From DASUUR01 sp036373975 (GTDB taxonomy: Bacteria > Patescibacteriota > Saccharimonadia > Saccharimonadales > Saccharimonadaceae): a stretch of DNA of 25,796 bases. The notes below the pieces were generated by a model, which saw nothing but the letters and a program-made list of their open reading frames with translations, searched no databases and had not been told where the DNA came from. Position 1 is the first letter of the stretch, and each line of letters begins with the position of its first letter. This document shows, piece after piece, positions 6,416 through 13,387 of the stretch. A program made the position numbers and the translations under genes. The stretch lies in contig DASUUR010000055.1 of NCBI GenBank assembly GCA_036373975.1, forward strand, positions 1 through 25,796, read 5' to 3'.

Positions 6416-6658
6416 ATGAGACAAAACCCCCTTACCCCCCACCGCCGACAGGCGCTCGAAGCTGCCTTTGCAGCGGTCCAAAAAGGTGCGGCACACCGCA
6501 CCTTCGATGACGGGGGCTTGCGCATCGCTCCAAAGCCCGGGGCTCTTCGCATTACTGTGTTGCAGCAGCGGCTGGATGCGCTTGTGTGGGGGTGGTGCGA
6601 AACGAAAGGCGTTCCTAAGCGTGTCGCTGCAAACCTGATCGAGTTACCTGTCGGTTGA
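6416..6658 (+). CDS. Small hypothetical protein, second of a related pair (80 aa)
   Basis: Unrecognised. Begins MRQNPLTPHRRQALEAAF, with the stretch FDDGGLRIAPKPGALRI (about residues 30-46) aligned to DKDGLRVHAQGTEVWVRF in its neighbour. It is basic where its neighbour is acidic, which would suit pairing. There is no strong ribosome site (TAGG only), consistent with coupling to the upstream gene. A long hairpin terminator follows. Confidence 0.65.
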   Translation: MRQNPLTPHRRQALEAAFAAVQKGAAHRTFDDGGLRIAPKPGALRITVLQQRLDALVWGWCETKGVPKRVAANLIELPVG

Positions 6659-6661
6659 TCA

Positions 6662-6707
6662 GAGCCGCGTTGTCTGTTGAAAGCAGGCGACGCGGCTCCT
6701 TATTTTT
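6662..6707 (+). terminator. Rho-independent terminator
   Basis: A 15-bp stem (6662-6676 with 6684-6698, two G.U pairs) is followed by ttattttta. It ends the small gene pair. Confidence 0.85.
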
Positions 6708-6753
6708 AGTATAATTTTTAAGTATATGTGCATAAACTGATAAGTGAGGGAAT

Positions 6754-7197
6754 ATGGATACGCCAAAAAAGCCGAATACTACTCTTATTGCTATTATTGT
6801 GGTTGTGATACTGGCTATTGTTGCCACTACGGTAATCGTGGTGAACCAACAGGGGTCAACGAATAAGCAGCCGACTGTTCCGACCAATAACCAAAACGCT
6901 ACCTACAAAGACGGCACCTATAAAGCAACTGGCGAATACCAAACGCCAGGCGGTACACAGTCGATAAGTATTGAGCTTAAATTCGAAGGCAATGTTATTA
7001 AGGACAGCAACTTAACTACCCATGCTACGTCTGGTAACTCTGTCGAATACCAAGGCAAGTTTGCCTCGGGCTACAAAGCAGAAGTAGTGGGTAAAAAGGT
7101 TGATGAAGTTTCACTCTCGCGCATTTCAGGTTCATCCCTCACCCCGAACGGCTTCAATGCAGCGCTTGAGCAAATCAAGCAGCAAGCTCGTGGCTAG
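6754..7197 (+). CDS. Membrane-anchored FMN-binding protein (RnfG/NqrC-like domain)
   Basis: Carries covalent FMN outside the membrane in an electron-transfer chain. The 147 aa comprise a short cytosolic tail, one membrane anchor (about residues 10-30), a Thr/Asn/Gln-rich linker, and an FMN-binding domain from YKDGTYKATGEY (about 51) onward. The site SGSS (125-128) followed by LTPNGFNAAL corresponds to the [S/T]-G-[A/S]-[T/S] motif where ApbE attaches FMN, predicted at S128. The very next gene is apbE, overlapping by 8 bases, which supports this. The start ATG follows GAGGG; TATAAT at 6710-6715 is a likely -10. The domain is short compared with full RnfG. Confidence 0.85.
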   Translation: MDTPKKPNTTLIAIIVVVILAIVATTVIVVNQQGSTNKQPTVPTNNQNATYKDGTYKATGEYQTPGGTQSISIELKFEGNVIKDSNLTTHATSGNSVEYQGKFASGYKAEVVGKKVDEVSLSRISGSSLTPNGFNAALEQIKQQARG

Positions 7198-8041
7198 TTG
7201 GCAGTTTGAGGCAATCGGAACCCAGTGGCAAATTGAAACACCGGCCGAATTAGCTGCGGACTGCAAAGCTACGATTATGCGGCGCATTACCGATTTTGAC
7301 AGAACATATTCACGTTTTCGACCTGACTCACTTGTGGCAGCAGCTGCGAAACGAGCCGGTACCTACGTGTTTCCGCCGGATGCGCTGCCCTTATTCCGGC
7401 TCTATCAGCAATTGTATGTTGCAACCAATGGGGAGGTGACACCGCTTGTGGGTGGCATGCTAGAGCAAGCTGGCTACGCAGCGGACTATTCTCTGGAGCA
7501 AAAAGCTCCCCCGCAATCTCCGCCCAAACTTGAGCAAGTAGTGGCCTTTAATGGAGTAGAGGTAACCTTACAACAACCAGCCGTCCTAGACTTTGGTGCC
7601 GCAGGCAAGGGATACCTGGCCGATCTTGTGGGCGAGGCGCTTTGTGCCGAGGGTATATCAAGCTATGTGATTGATGCCAGCGGCGACATTGTTATCAGCG
7701 GCGACGCTGAGCGAATTGGACTGGAACACCCCAAAAAACCCGGAGAAGTGATTGGTGTGGCCGAAGTTGCCAATGGCAGTATTTGTGGATCGGCCATTAA
7801 CCGGCGAGCTTGGGGCGATGGGCTCCATCATATTATGAGTCCTTCTCGACAGGCTCCGGCAAACGAAGTACTGGCCACTTGGGTGGTTGCGGCGTCTGGA
7901 CTACTCGCCGATGGGCTGGCAACGGCACTCTTTTTTGTTGGGCCGCATACTTTGCATAAACATTTTGACTTTACTTTTGTGCGGATACTGCATAATGGAT
8001 CTATCGAGTATTCACCGAACTTTAAAGGGGAACTATTTTAA
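7190..8041 (+). CDS. apbE: FAD:protein FMN transferase
   Basis: Transfers FMN from FAD onto a Ser/Thr of flavoproteins. The 283-aa product has the ApbE landmarks: TYSRFRPDSLV near residue 38, VLDFGAAGKGYLADLV (family: DxGGxxKGYAVD), YVIDASGDIVISG (family: inlGGdi), the SICGSAINRRAW region and HHIMSP (family: H-I-x-x-P). There is no obvious lipobox or signal peptide, so it may act in the cytosol or be exported by other means. The start is set at GTG 7190, giving an 8-base overlap with the FMN-binding gene; an open stretch continues upstream without a ribosome site. The stop overlaps the next start (TAATG). Confidence 0.88.
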   Translation: MASWQFEAIGTQWQIETPAELAADCKATIMRRITDFDRTYSRFRPDSLVAAAAKRAGTYVFPPDALPLFRLYQQLYVATNGEVTPLVGGMLEQAGYAADYSLEQKAPPQSPPKLEQVVAFNGVEVTLQQPAVLDFGAAGKGYLADLVGEALCAEGISSYVIDASGDIVISGDAERIGLEHPKKPGEVIGVAEVANGSICGSAINRRAWGDGLHHIMSPSRQAPANEVLATWVVAASGLLADGLATALFFVGPHTLHKHFDFTFVRILHNGSIEYSPNFKGELF

Positions 8042-9534
8042 TGAAATACTTGCTAGAACTGTTGAGCGGCTCGGTTACTATGTATCGCATGCTGCTGCTG
8101 ATCCTGCTAGGGCATGTAGGATTATCAATTCTGTTCGCTGCCTTTGGGGTACTTCCTTATAGCCCGCTCTCATTACTACTAAGTGCGGCAGTGCTAATGA
8201 GCGTTAGCTACGGCAGCAACTGGCTTATTGGCCGCGCGCTTAAGGCTCGGCCGCATGGTGAGTCGGCACTTATTACAGGGTTACTACTCCTATTTATATT
8301 GACGCCGCGTGAGGACATTACTGGGCTACTGATGCTTGCTGTTGCTGCGCTGATTGCGACGGCTTCTAAATACGTGCTTGTGTATAAGCGGCGTCATATC
8401 TTTAATCCTGCCGCCGCCGGGGCGCTGATTGCTGGCTTATTTGGGATAGCTTATGGCACCTGGTGGGTGGCGACGCCCGAACTGTTTATCTTTACGGCTC
8501 TTGGCGCTTTCTTGCTCCTGTATAAGATGCGACGCTTACAAATGGCCGCGGTCTTTTTGGCGGTAGCGATTCCACTGATTGTTACTATGGCAGTCGTAAC
8601 TGGACAATCTCTGGCACTGGCCATGGCGAGCTTACTGTCGTGGCCGGTTGTGTTCTTTGTTGGATTTATGTTGAGTGAGCCACTTACTTTACCGCCTCGC
8701 AAGCATCAGCAGTTTTTCAATGCTGTGCTTGCGGGGGTGCTCTTTGCGCTGCCGGTTCACTTGGGGACTATTTCGTCATCGCCTGAGCTTACGTTGGTAA
8801 TTGTGAATCTTATAGCTTTTGCGTTTAGTGTTAAGGGGCTAATCATCTTAAAGCTCAAAGACAAGCGTCAACTAACACCTACATCGGTTGAATATATCTT
8901 TGAACCGCAGCGCCCACTAGCCTTCGAAGCCGGACAGTACGCAGAGCTGATGATGCAGCACCATGCGGATAGCCGGGGCCAGCGCCGCATGCTAAGCGTA
9001 GTGTCGGCTCCAGGTGAACACACAGTACGCTTTGGGGTAAAACACGCTCAACAGGGCAGTAGCTTTAAAAAGCAGCTCAAGAAGCTACGCCCAGGAGATG
9101 TTATTAAAGCTACAACATTAGCCGGAGACTTTGTGTTGCCTAAGAATAGGGCGGTACCACTACTATTCATTGCCGGAGGTATCGGGATTACCCCGTATTT
9201 AAGCCACCTTTCATGGCTGAGTAAACAGCAAGAAAAGCGTGATGTTGTGTTGGTATACGCCGCTACCAGTGCCGATGAGCTAGCGTATCTTGCAGAGCTT
9301 CGCCAATTGCCCATCAAGCTAATAGCTGTAATTCCAGAAGGCACAGTAAAAGGGGTTGATACCGCAACTTCACCATATGTGACGCAGCAAATCTTGCACG
9401 ACATGGTGCCTAATTTGCAGAATCGGCAGGCGTATGTGTCAGGGCCGCCACTTATGGTCCAGGCAATTAAAAAGGCGCTTAAGGCTGAAGGCGTGAAAAA
9501 AGCAGTTAAGACAGATTACTTCACAGGTTATTAA
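8041..9534 (+). CDS. RnfD/NqrB-like membrane domain fused to ferredoxin-reductase-type FAD/NAD domain
   Basis: A 497-aa fusion. Residues 1 to about 270 form a polytopic domain with RnfD/NqrB signatures: PHGESALITGLLLLFILTP, RHIFNPAAAGAL and FMLSEPLTLPP. From about 280, an FNR-type module carries the FAD motif RRMLSVVS (about 315), the nucleotide-binding AGGIGITPY (about 377) and a late SGPPLMV (about 466). The 2Fe-2S domain of NqrF is absent, and no SGAT-type covalent FMN site is evident in the membrane part. It would take electrons from NAD(P)H in the cytosol across the membrane to the FMN protein encoded by the first gene of the operon. Ion pumping is possible but not shown. Confidence 0.85.
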   Translation: MKYLLELLSGSVTMYRMLLLILLGHVGLSILFAAFGVLPYSPLSLLLSAAVLMSVSYGSNWLIGRALKARPHGESALITGLLLLFILTPREDITGLLMLAVAALIATASKYVLVYKRRHIFNPAAAGALIAGLFGIAYGTWWVATPELFIFTALGAFLLLYKMRRLQMAAVFLAVAIPLIVTMAVVTGQSLALAMASLLSWPVVFFVGFMLSEPLTLPPRKHQQFFNAVLAGVLFALPVHLGTISSSPELTLVIVNLIAFAFSVKGLIILKLKDKRQLTPTSVEYIFEPQRPLAFEAGQYAELMMQHHADSRGQRRMLSVVSAPGEHTVRFGVKHAQQGSSFKKQLKKLRPGDVIKATTLAGDFVLPKNRAVPLLFIAGGIGITPYLSHLSWLSKQQEKRDVVLVYAATSADELAYLAELRQLPIKLIAVIPEGTVKGVDTATSPYVTQQILHDMVPNLQNRQAYVSGPPLMVQAIKKALKAEGVKKAVKTDYFTGY

Positions 9535-9542
9535 ATAACGAC

Positions 9543-9614
9543 CGCATTTACACTACAAGTTAACGACTATCTCCCCACCGGGCGAGCAGGAGGTACTTGT
9601 AGTGTAAATGCGGC
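9543..9614 (+). repeat. Variable-stem / conserved-core inverted-repeat element, copy 2
   Basis: A 19-bp perfect stem (9543-9561 with 9596-9614) closes a 34-base apical core. That core equals the reverse complement of the core in copy 1 (466-545) except for one base (9578, A versus G). The arms share nothing with copy 1 beyond the closing AGT/ACT. It starts nine bases after the redox gene and ends 49 bases before the aspS start, oriented like copy 1 relative to its downstream gene. AGGAGGT lies at 9589-9595. Confidence 0.9.
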
Positions 9615-9627
9615 CACCCTTGAAACT

Positions 9628-9663
9628 TGCCTACTACTGTTATGGGCGGTATAATGCAAAGCA
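9628..9663 (+). promoter_or_regulatory. aspS promoter, TTGCCT-17-TATAAT, leaderless start
   Basis: TTGCCT (9628-9633), 17-base spacer, TATAAT (9651-9656). Seven bases separate the -10 from the ATG at 9664, so the mRNA should begin at or one base before the start codon. Confidence 0.75.
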
Positions 9664-11067
9664 ATGAATAGAATTTGGGTAACGGATACCGTTTCGAAGG
9701 TGGATGAAATTGTCGAGGTAAAAGGCTGGGTGCAATCCCGTCGCGACCACGGCAAGTTAATTTTTATAGACATACGCGATCGCAGTGGCATTTTGCAGGC
9801 TGTGTTTTGGGGTGGTGGTGACAAAGAGCTCTTTGAAAAAGCCGGCACACTACGTAGTGAATACGTCGTATCGCTTAAAGGCAAAGTGCAAAAACGCGGC
9901 GAGCGACAGATTAATCCTGACTTGCCCACTGGCACAGTTGAGCTGGCGGTAACGGAACTCCAGATCCTTAATGATTCCGAAACCCCGGTATTTGAGATTG
10001 AAAAAGCGCCTGAAATTGGTGAAGAATTGCGTATGCAGTATCGCTATCTCGACATGCGATCGCCTCGTATGCGCGATAACCTTATAAAGCGTCACCAGAT
10101 CATTAAGTTGGTACGCGACGAGCTCGATGCCGAAGAGTTTCTTGAGATTGAAACCCCGTATCTCACAAAGGGCACCCCAGAAGGTGCTCGTGAATTCGTG
10201 GTGCCTGCCCGCCTTCACACCGACAAATACTTCGTATTGCCTCAATCTCCGCAGCAGTTTAAGCAGCTGTTGATGGTTGGTGGTGTTGAGCGTTATTTCC
10301 AGATTGCTCGCTGCTTCCGCGACGAAGACACTCGCGGTGACCGCCAGGCAGAGTTCACGCAAATGGACTTAGAGATGAGCTTTGTTGAGCGTGAAGATGT
10401 CATGGCGTTAAACGAAAAGGTTCTTATTAAAATTGTCGAAGCGCTCTACCCCGAAAAACGCATTCAGCAGGTGCCATTTCCACGCCTCAGCTATGCTGAA
10501 GCTATGGCAAAATATGGCACCGATCGCCCAGACTTGCGTGAGAATCCAGACGATCCCAACCTTTTGGCTTTTGCCTGGGTTGTGGACTTCCCATTCTTTG
10601 AAAAAACTAACAAGCAAGAGCATCATGGTGCCGAAGGTGAGTGGACTTTTACGCACAATCCCTTTAGCGCAGCGATTCCAGAGCACCGTGAGTGGCTGCA
10701 GAACAAGCAGAACATTGGTGACATCCTAACTTCTCAGTACGACATTGTACTGAATGGCTACGAAATTGGTGGTGGCAGTATTCGTAACCACAGGCCCGAA
10801 GATTTACGCAGAGTCCTCGAGATAATTGGCCACAAGCCTGAGAATATCGATCGCGACTTTGGCCACATGCTCAAAGCTTTCAGTTTTGGCGCACCGCCAC
10901 ACGGTGGTATTGCCTGGGGGCTTGACCGTTTAGTGATGCTACTGCAGAACGAACCAAGTATTCGTGATGTTATGGCATTCCCTAAAACAGGTGACAGTCG
11001 CGACCTACTAATGGAAGCTCCTTCAGATATCCCAGAGAAGCAACTCAAAGAACTTGGCTTAAAATAG
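9664..11067 (+). CDS. aspS: Aspartyl-tRNA synthetase lacking the bacterial GAD insertion
   Basis: Charges tRNA-Asp (and possibly tRNA-Asn) with aspartate. The N-terminal OB anticodon-binding domain spans residues 1 to about 105. The class II catalytic core has YRYLDMR (126-132), PQSPQQFKQLLMVGG (193-207), motif 2 FRDEDTRGDRQAEFTQMD (218-235) and motif 3 GLDRLVM. Sequence style is bacterial, but the protein has 467 aa instead of about 590. Between YGTDRPDLRE (about 284-293) and LLAFAWVVDFP (300-310) only a few residues remain where bacterial enzymes carry the GAD domain of over 100 residues. Reading frame and all catalytic motifs are intact, so this is a domain loss, not decay. Confidence 0.95.
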   Translation: MNRIWVTDTVSKVDEIVEVKGWVQSRRDHGKLIFIDIRDRSGILQAVFWGGGDKELFEKAGTLRSEYVVSLKGKVQKRGERQINPDLPTGTVELAVTELQILNDSETPVFEIEKAPEIGEELRMQYRYLDMRSPRMRDNLIKRHQIIKLVRDELDAEEFLEIETPYLTKGTPEGAREFVVPARLHTDKYFVLPQSPQQFKQLLMVGGVERYFQIARCFRDEDTRGDRQAEFTQMDLEMSFVEREDVMALNEKVLIKIVEALYPEKRIQQVPFPRLSYAEAMAKYGTDRPDLRENPDDPNLLAFAWVVDFPFFEKTNKQEHHGAEGEWTFTHNPFSAAIPEHREWLQNKQNIGDILTSQYDIVLNGYEIGGGSIRNHRPEDLRRVLEIIGHKPENIDRDFGHMLKAFSFGAPPHGGIAWGLDRLVMLLQNEPSIRDVMAFPKTGDSRDLLMEAPSDIPEKQLKELGLK

Positions 11068-11088
11068 TTATCTCTTTATAATAAACTG
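11054..11088 (+). promoter_or_regulatory. Promoter TTGGCT-17-TATAAT, leaderless GTG start
   Basis: TTGGCT (11054-11059) lies in the end of aspS. TATAAT is at 11077-11082, and six bases later comes the GTG at 11089. The predicted transcript starts on the G of GTG. Confidence 0.75.
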
Positions 11089-11697
11089 GTGAACATTACC
11101 AGCGGAAACGTGACCTCAGCAATTGTTGTATTCGGCCTCAGACTGACAGACGATGGGAGGCGTACGCCCGCGCTTGAGGGTCGTTTGACGGCAGCGATAC
11201 GACTTTTTAGAAGGGGTGGCTACCAGGCCATTATCGTGTGCGGCCACCACCCCAGGAAGAAGCCTCATCTTGACAAGTTCTGCGAAGCCGATGTAATGGA
11301 AGAGTTCATACGCGGAATTGATTCGACTATTCCTGTGTTGAAGGAGCGGAAGTCCTTGTCTCTTCCTGAGACTTGGTTCTACTTGCCACGGGAATTTCCA
11401 GAGCTTCGGCGAATGCTTCTTCCCATGGACGAGTCGGCGCTTGAGCGTATGCGTTTCTACGCGAGGCTTACGTTTGGTCGTAAAGCGACGCCCAGTATCA
11501 AATACGAGGCGTTGCCTGGTCAGCCGGGTCGCGAACGGATCGAAGCATCTTTGCTCCGGGCTGCAGAGTGTCTGTACGGCCGGTTCACTCCTGGAAAACC
11601 CGAGCAGTTCTTCAACGACGACGGTACCTCAAAGGTACCCGCTCTGGCGACTGAACATGAACGTACCTGCAAGTACGTAGACGGTATCCACCCCTAA
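11089..11697 (+). CDS. DUF218/YdcF-like protein, tandem copy 1 (202 aa)
   Basis: Resembles the DUF218 (YdcF/SanA/ElyC) fold. AIVVFGLRL (about residues 10-18) is the first strand, and LEGRLTAAIRLFRRGGYQAIIVCGHHP (starting about residue 29) gives the 'LxxRlxxAxxlyxxG' helix and 'IivSGG'-like strand. CEADVMEEFIRG and IPVLKERKSLSLPETWFYL correspond to 'EAxxMxxyL' and 'ilxExxSxxTxENa'. Unlike secreted family members it has no membrane anchor. The Asn of the ENA motif is replaced (ETWF), and the C-terminal third is divergent. DUF218 proteins are tied to envelope or polysaccharide metabolism and nucleotide binding; the role here is unknown. Leaderless GTG start; strong hairpin behind. Confidence 0.65.
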   Translation: MNITSGNVTSAIVVFGLRLTDDGRRTPALEGRLTAAIRLFRRGGYQAIIVCGHHPRKKPHLDKFCEADVMEEFIRGIDSTIPVLKERKSLSLPETWFYLPREFPELRRMLLPMDESALERMRFYARLTFGRKATPSIKYEALPGQPGRERIEASLLRAAECLYGRFTPGKPEQFFNDDGTSKVPALATEHERTCKYVDGIHP

Positions 11698-11704
11698 AAA
11701 CGCT

Positions 11705-11736
11705 TGGCCAAGATCGTCCAGCGACGGTCTTGGCCA
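11705..11736 (+). terminator. Strong hairpin, terminator without U-tract
   Basis: TGGCCAAGATCGTC (11705-11718) pairs with GACGGTCTTGGCCA (11723-11736) over 14 positions (one G.U), with a CAGC loop. No T run follows. Confidence 0.75.
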
Positions 11737-11743
11737 GCAAAAT

Positions 11744-11777
11744 TTGCGTAAAGTAGAACTTACAATATAATAAAATA
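11744..11777 (+). promoter_or_regulatory. Promoter TTGCGT-16-TATAAT, leaderless GTG start
   Basis: TTGCGT (11744-11749), 16-base spacer, TATAAT (11766-11771), six bases, then GTG at 11778. Same architecture as the promoter of the first paralogue. Confidence 0.75.
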
Positions 11778-12383
11778 GTGGATCTTACCAGCGAGAGCGT
11801 AACTTCGGCAGTTATCGCGTTCGGTTTCAAGCTGAATTGGAGGGGTGAGCTTCAGAAGATCGCCAAAAATCACCTTAAAAGGGCCGTACAGGTCTATCGT
11901 GAAGGTGGCTACGAGGCCATTGTGGTGTGTGGCTATTATCCACTGAACGATCCTCACATGGATATTTTCTGTGAGGCCGATGTCATGGAAGCCTGGCTCC
12001 ACGAATTCGACCCATCGATTCCGGTGCTTAAGGAAAGATTGTCTCGTTGCAGTATCGAGAGATGGCTGTATTTGCGGCGCAATTTCCCGAAGCTGCGCAA
12101 GATGTGTTTGGTAGTAAGAAAGTCCGCACTCAAGCGCCAGATGTTTTTTGCGAGACTTGTCTATGGTAAGGTCGCGAATCGCTTGACCTACGAAGTGTTG
12201 CTTTGGAGAGACGGTCGCGAGGCGCGAGAGACTTCGTTGCTTCGAGCTGCTCAATGCCTGTATGGCCACATCAAGCTAGGCAGGTACGACAAGCTCTTTA
12301 ACGAAGACGGCACAACAAAGGTTGAAGCTCTCGCGGCAGCGCACGATCTGACCTGTTCGCCTGCGGATGGAGTCCATCCTTAG
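11778..12383 (+). CDS. DUF218/YdcF-like protein, tandem copy 2 (201 aa)
   Basis: Tandem paralogue of 11089-11697. Matching blocks are VTSAVIAFGFKL, LKRAVQVYREGGYEAIVVCG, DIFCEADVMEAWLHEFDPSI, PVLKERLSRCSIERWLYLRR, TSLLRAAQCLYG and a C-terminal DGVHP. The N-terminus (DLTSESVTSAV) mirrors NITSGNVTSAI of copy 1, which confirms the GTG start in both. Each copy keeps its own leaderless promoter and hairpin, so the duplication unit was gene plus control signals. The CEADVMEAW acidic motif is preserved, whereas the serine/threonine-rich tail of the usual DUF218 motif differs between copies. Confidence 0.65.
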   Translation: MDLTSESVTSAVIAFGFKLNWRGELQKIAKNHLKRAVQVYREGGYEAIVVCGYYPLNDPHMDIFCEADVMEAWLHEFDPSIPVLKERLSRCSIERWLYLRRNFPKLRKMCLVVRKSALKRQMFFARLVYGKVANRLTYEVLLWRDGREARETSLLRAAQCLYGHIKLGRYDKLFNEDGTTKVEALAAAHDLTCSPADGVHP

Positions 12384-12386
12384 CGC

Positions 12387-12420
12387 GTGGCCGAGACTGC
12401 TCCAGGGCAGTCTCGGCCAC
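12387..12420 (+). terminator. Strong hairpin, terminator without U-tract
   Basis: GTGGCCGAGACTGC (12387-12400) pairs perfectly with GCAGTCTCGGCCAC (12407-12420). No T run follows. Confidence 0.75.
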
Positions 12421-12428
12421 CAAACCTG

Positions 12429-12443
12429 TGTTATTATGTAAGC
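12429..12443 (+). promoter_or_regulatory. Extended -10 promoter of the TspO gene, leaderless
   Basis: TGT-TATTAT (12429-12437) and six bases to the ATG at 12444. This spacing decides the start against the in-frame ATG at 12387, which lies in the preceding hairpin. Confidence 0.7.
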
Positions 12444-12929
12444 ATGAGCTTCTTAAAGCAGGGCATAGGGCGCGTTATTCTGTTGTTGCTATGTATTGCG
12501 GTACCGTTTATGGCAGCTGCCATCGGATCTGCATTCACCATACAAGAAATTCCTACGTGGTACGCCACTCTCGAAAAGCCATTCTACACCCCGCCTAACT
12601 GGGTATTTGGCCCAGTCTGGACGATACTCTATTTACTCCAGGGCATTGCGTTTTATCTGGTGTTGCAAGCAAAAAAGGTACCTTCGACAGCGGTACCATT
12701 GTTTCTCGCGCAGCTCGTCTTTAACACCCTTTGGTCTGTAGTGTTCTTTGGGGCGCACTTAACAGTTTGGGCGCTACTAATTATTGTAGTGCTGCTGTGG
12801 TTGGTCTTCCTAACGATTCGCGCTTTTAAAGAGGCTTCGCCGCTTGCTGCGAAATTGCTTTGGCCATATATTGCCTGGCTAAGCTTTGCGACTCTGCTAA
12901 ATATTGGTATTATTGTAGTTAATAAATAA
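12444..12929 (+). CDS. tspO: TspO/MBR family membrane protein
   Basis: Translocator protein of the TspO/peripheral benzodiazepine receptor family, which binds porphyrins and sterol-like ligands and is linked to tetrapyrrole handling and stress. The 161-aa product has five membrane segments. Signature residues are WYATLEKPFYTPPNWVFGPV (about 36-55) with VWTILY, and later NTLWSVVFFGAH and WPYIAWLSFATLLN, where the family has W-x-x-YxxWxxfAxxLN. The start at 12444 follows from the -10 spacing and the hairpin upstream. The gene at 12941 follows after 11 bases and is probably co-transcribed. Confidence 0.93.
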   Translation: MSFLKQGIGRVILLLLCIAVPFMAAAIGSAFTIQEIPTWYATLEKPFYTPPNWVFGPVWTILYLLQGIAFYLVLQAKKVPSTAVPLFLAQLVFNTLWSVVFFGAHLTVWALLIIVVLLWLVFLTIRAFKEASPLAAKLLWPYIAWLSFATLLNIGIIVVNK

Positions 12930-12940
12930 GGTCAAAAAAT

Positions 12941-13324
12941 ATGGAAAAACCTGCACAAAAGAGACTTATCATTATAACAATTATTGTGGCTTTGCTGGCC
13001 GGGCTGGCGGTAATCTTATACATTAGTGGCGGTTTTCGTTCGCCGTTTGGCAAGAAAGAGGTCACTATACCTGCAAAAGAAGCGGTGGTATTTGATGGGA
13101 AAATTGTTTGCTTGCCACACAAGGGCGACGGCCCAAGCACCCTAGAGTGCGCGCTAGGTTTGCAGGCAGAGAATGGCAAGCACTATGGCCTACGTTCGTT
13201 AGACCCTGCCTTTAGTAAGACTGAGCAAAAGGTAAAGGTGACGGGCTTATTGAACGCACCGGAGCCCAATGAAGCGTACAGTATCGTGGGTACCATTGAG
13301 GTACAGAAGATAGAAAAGAGATAG
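12941..13324 (+). CDS. Single-pass membrane protein, unknown function (127 aa)
   Basis: An N-terminal anchor (about residues 9-29, IIITIIVALLAGLAVILYI) is followed by an extracytoplasmic domain of about 90 residues with alternating beta strands and two cysteines (IVCLP, LECALG). KVKVTGLL followed by YSIVGTIEVQKI suggests a small beta-barrel or OB-like fold. It is not a lipoprotein. It sits 11 bases behind TspO with no promoter of its own, so it probably shares that transcript. No family recognised. Confidence 0.7.
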   Translation: MEKPAQKRLIIITIIVALLAGLAVILYISGGFRSPFGKKEVTIPAKEAVVFDGKIVCLPHKGDGPSTLECALGLQAENGKHYGLRSLDPAFSKTEQKVKVTGLLNAPEPNEAYSIVGTIEVQKIEKR

Positions 13325-13335
13325 AGATTTCTCAA

Positions 13336-13379
13336 TAAAAAGAACACCCCACCCCCGCAGTGCGGAGGTGAGGCTTTTT
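13336..13379. terminator. Bidirectional terminator
   Basis: A 12-bp GC stem (13347-13358 with 13362-13373) is flanked by an A run (13337-13341) and a T run (13375-13379). It serves both the TspO operon and the convergent DUF4178 gene. Confidence 0.85.
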
Positions 13380-13387
13380 GCAGCACG

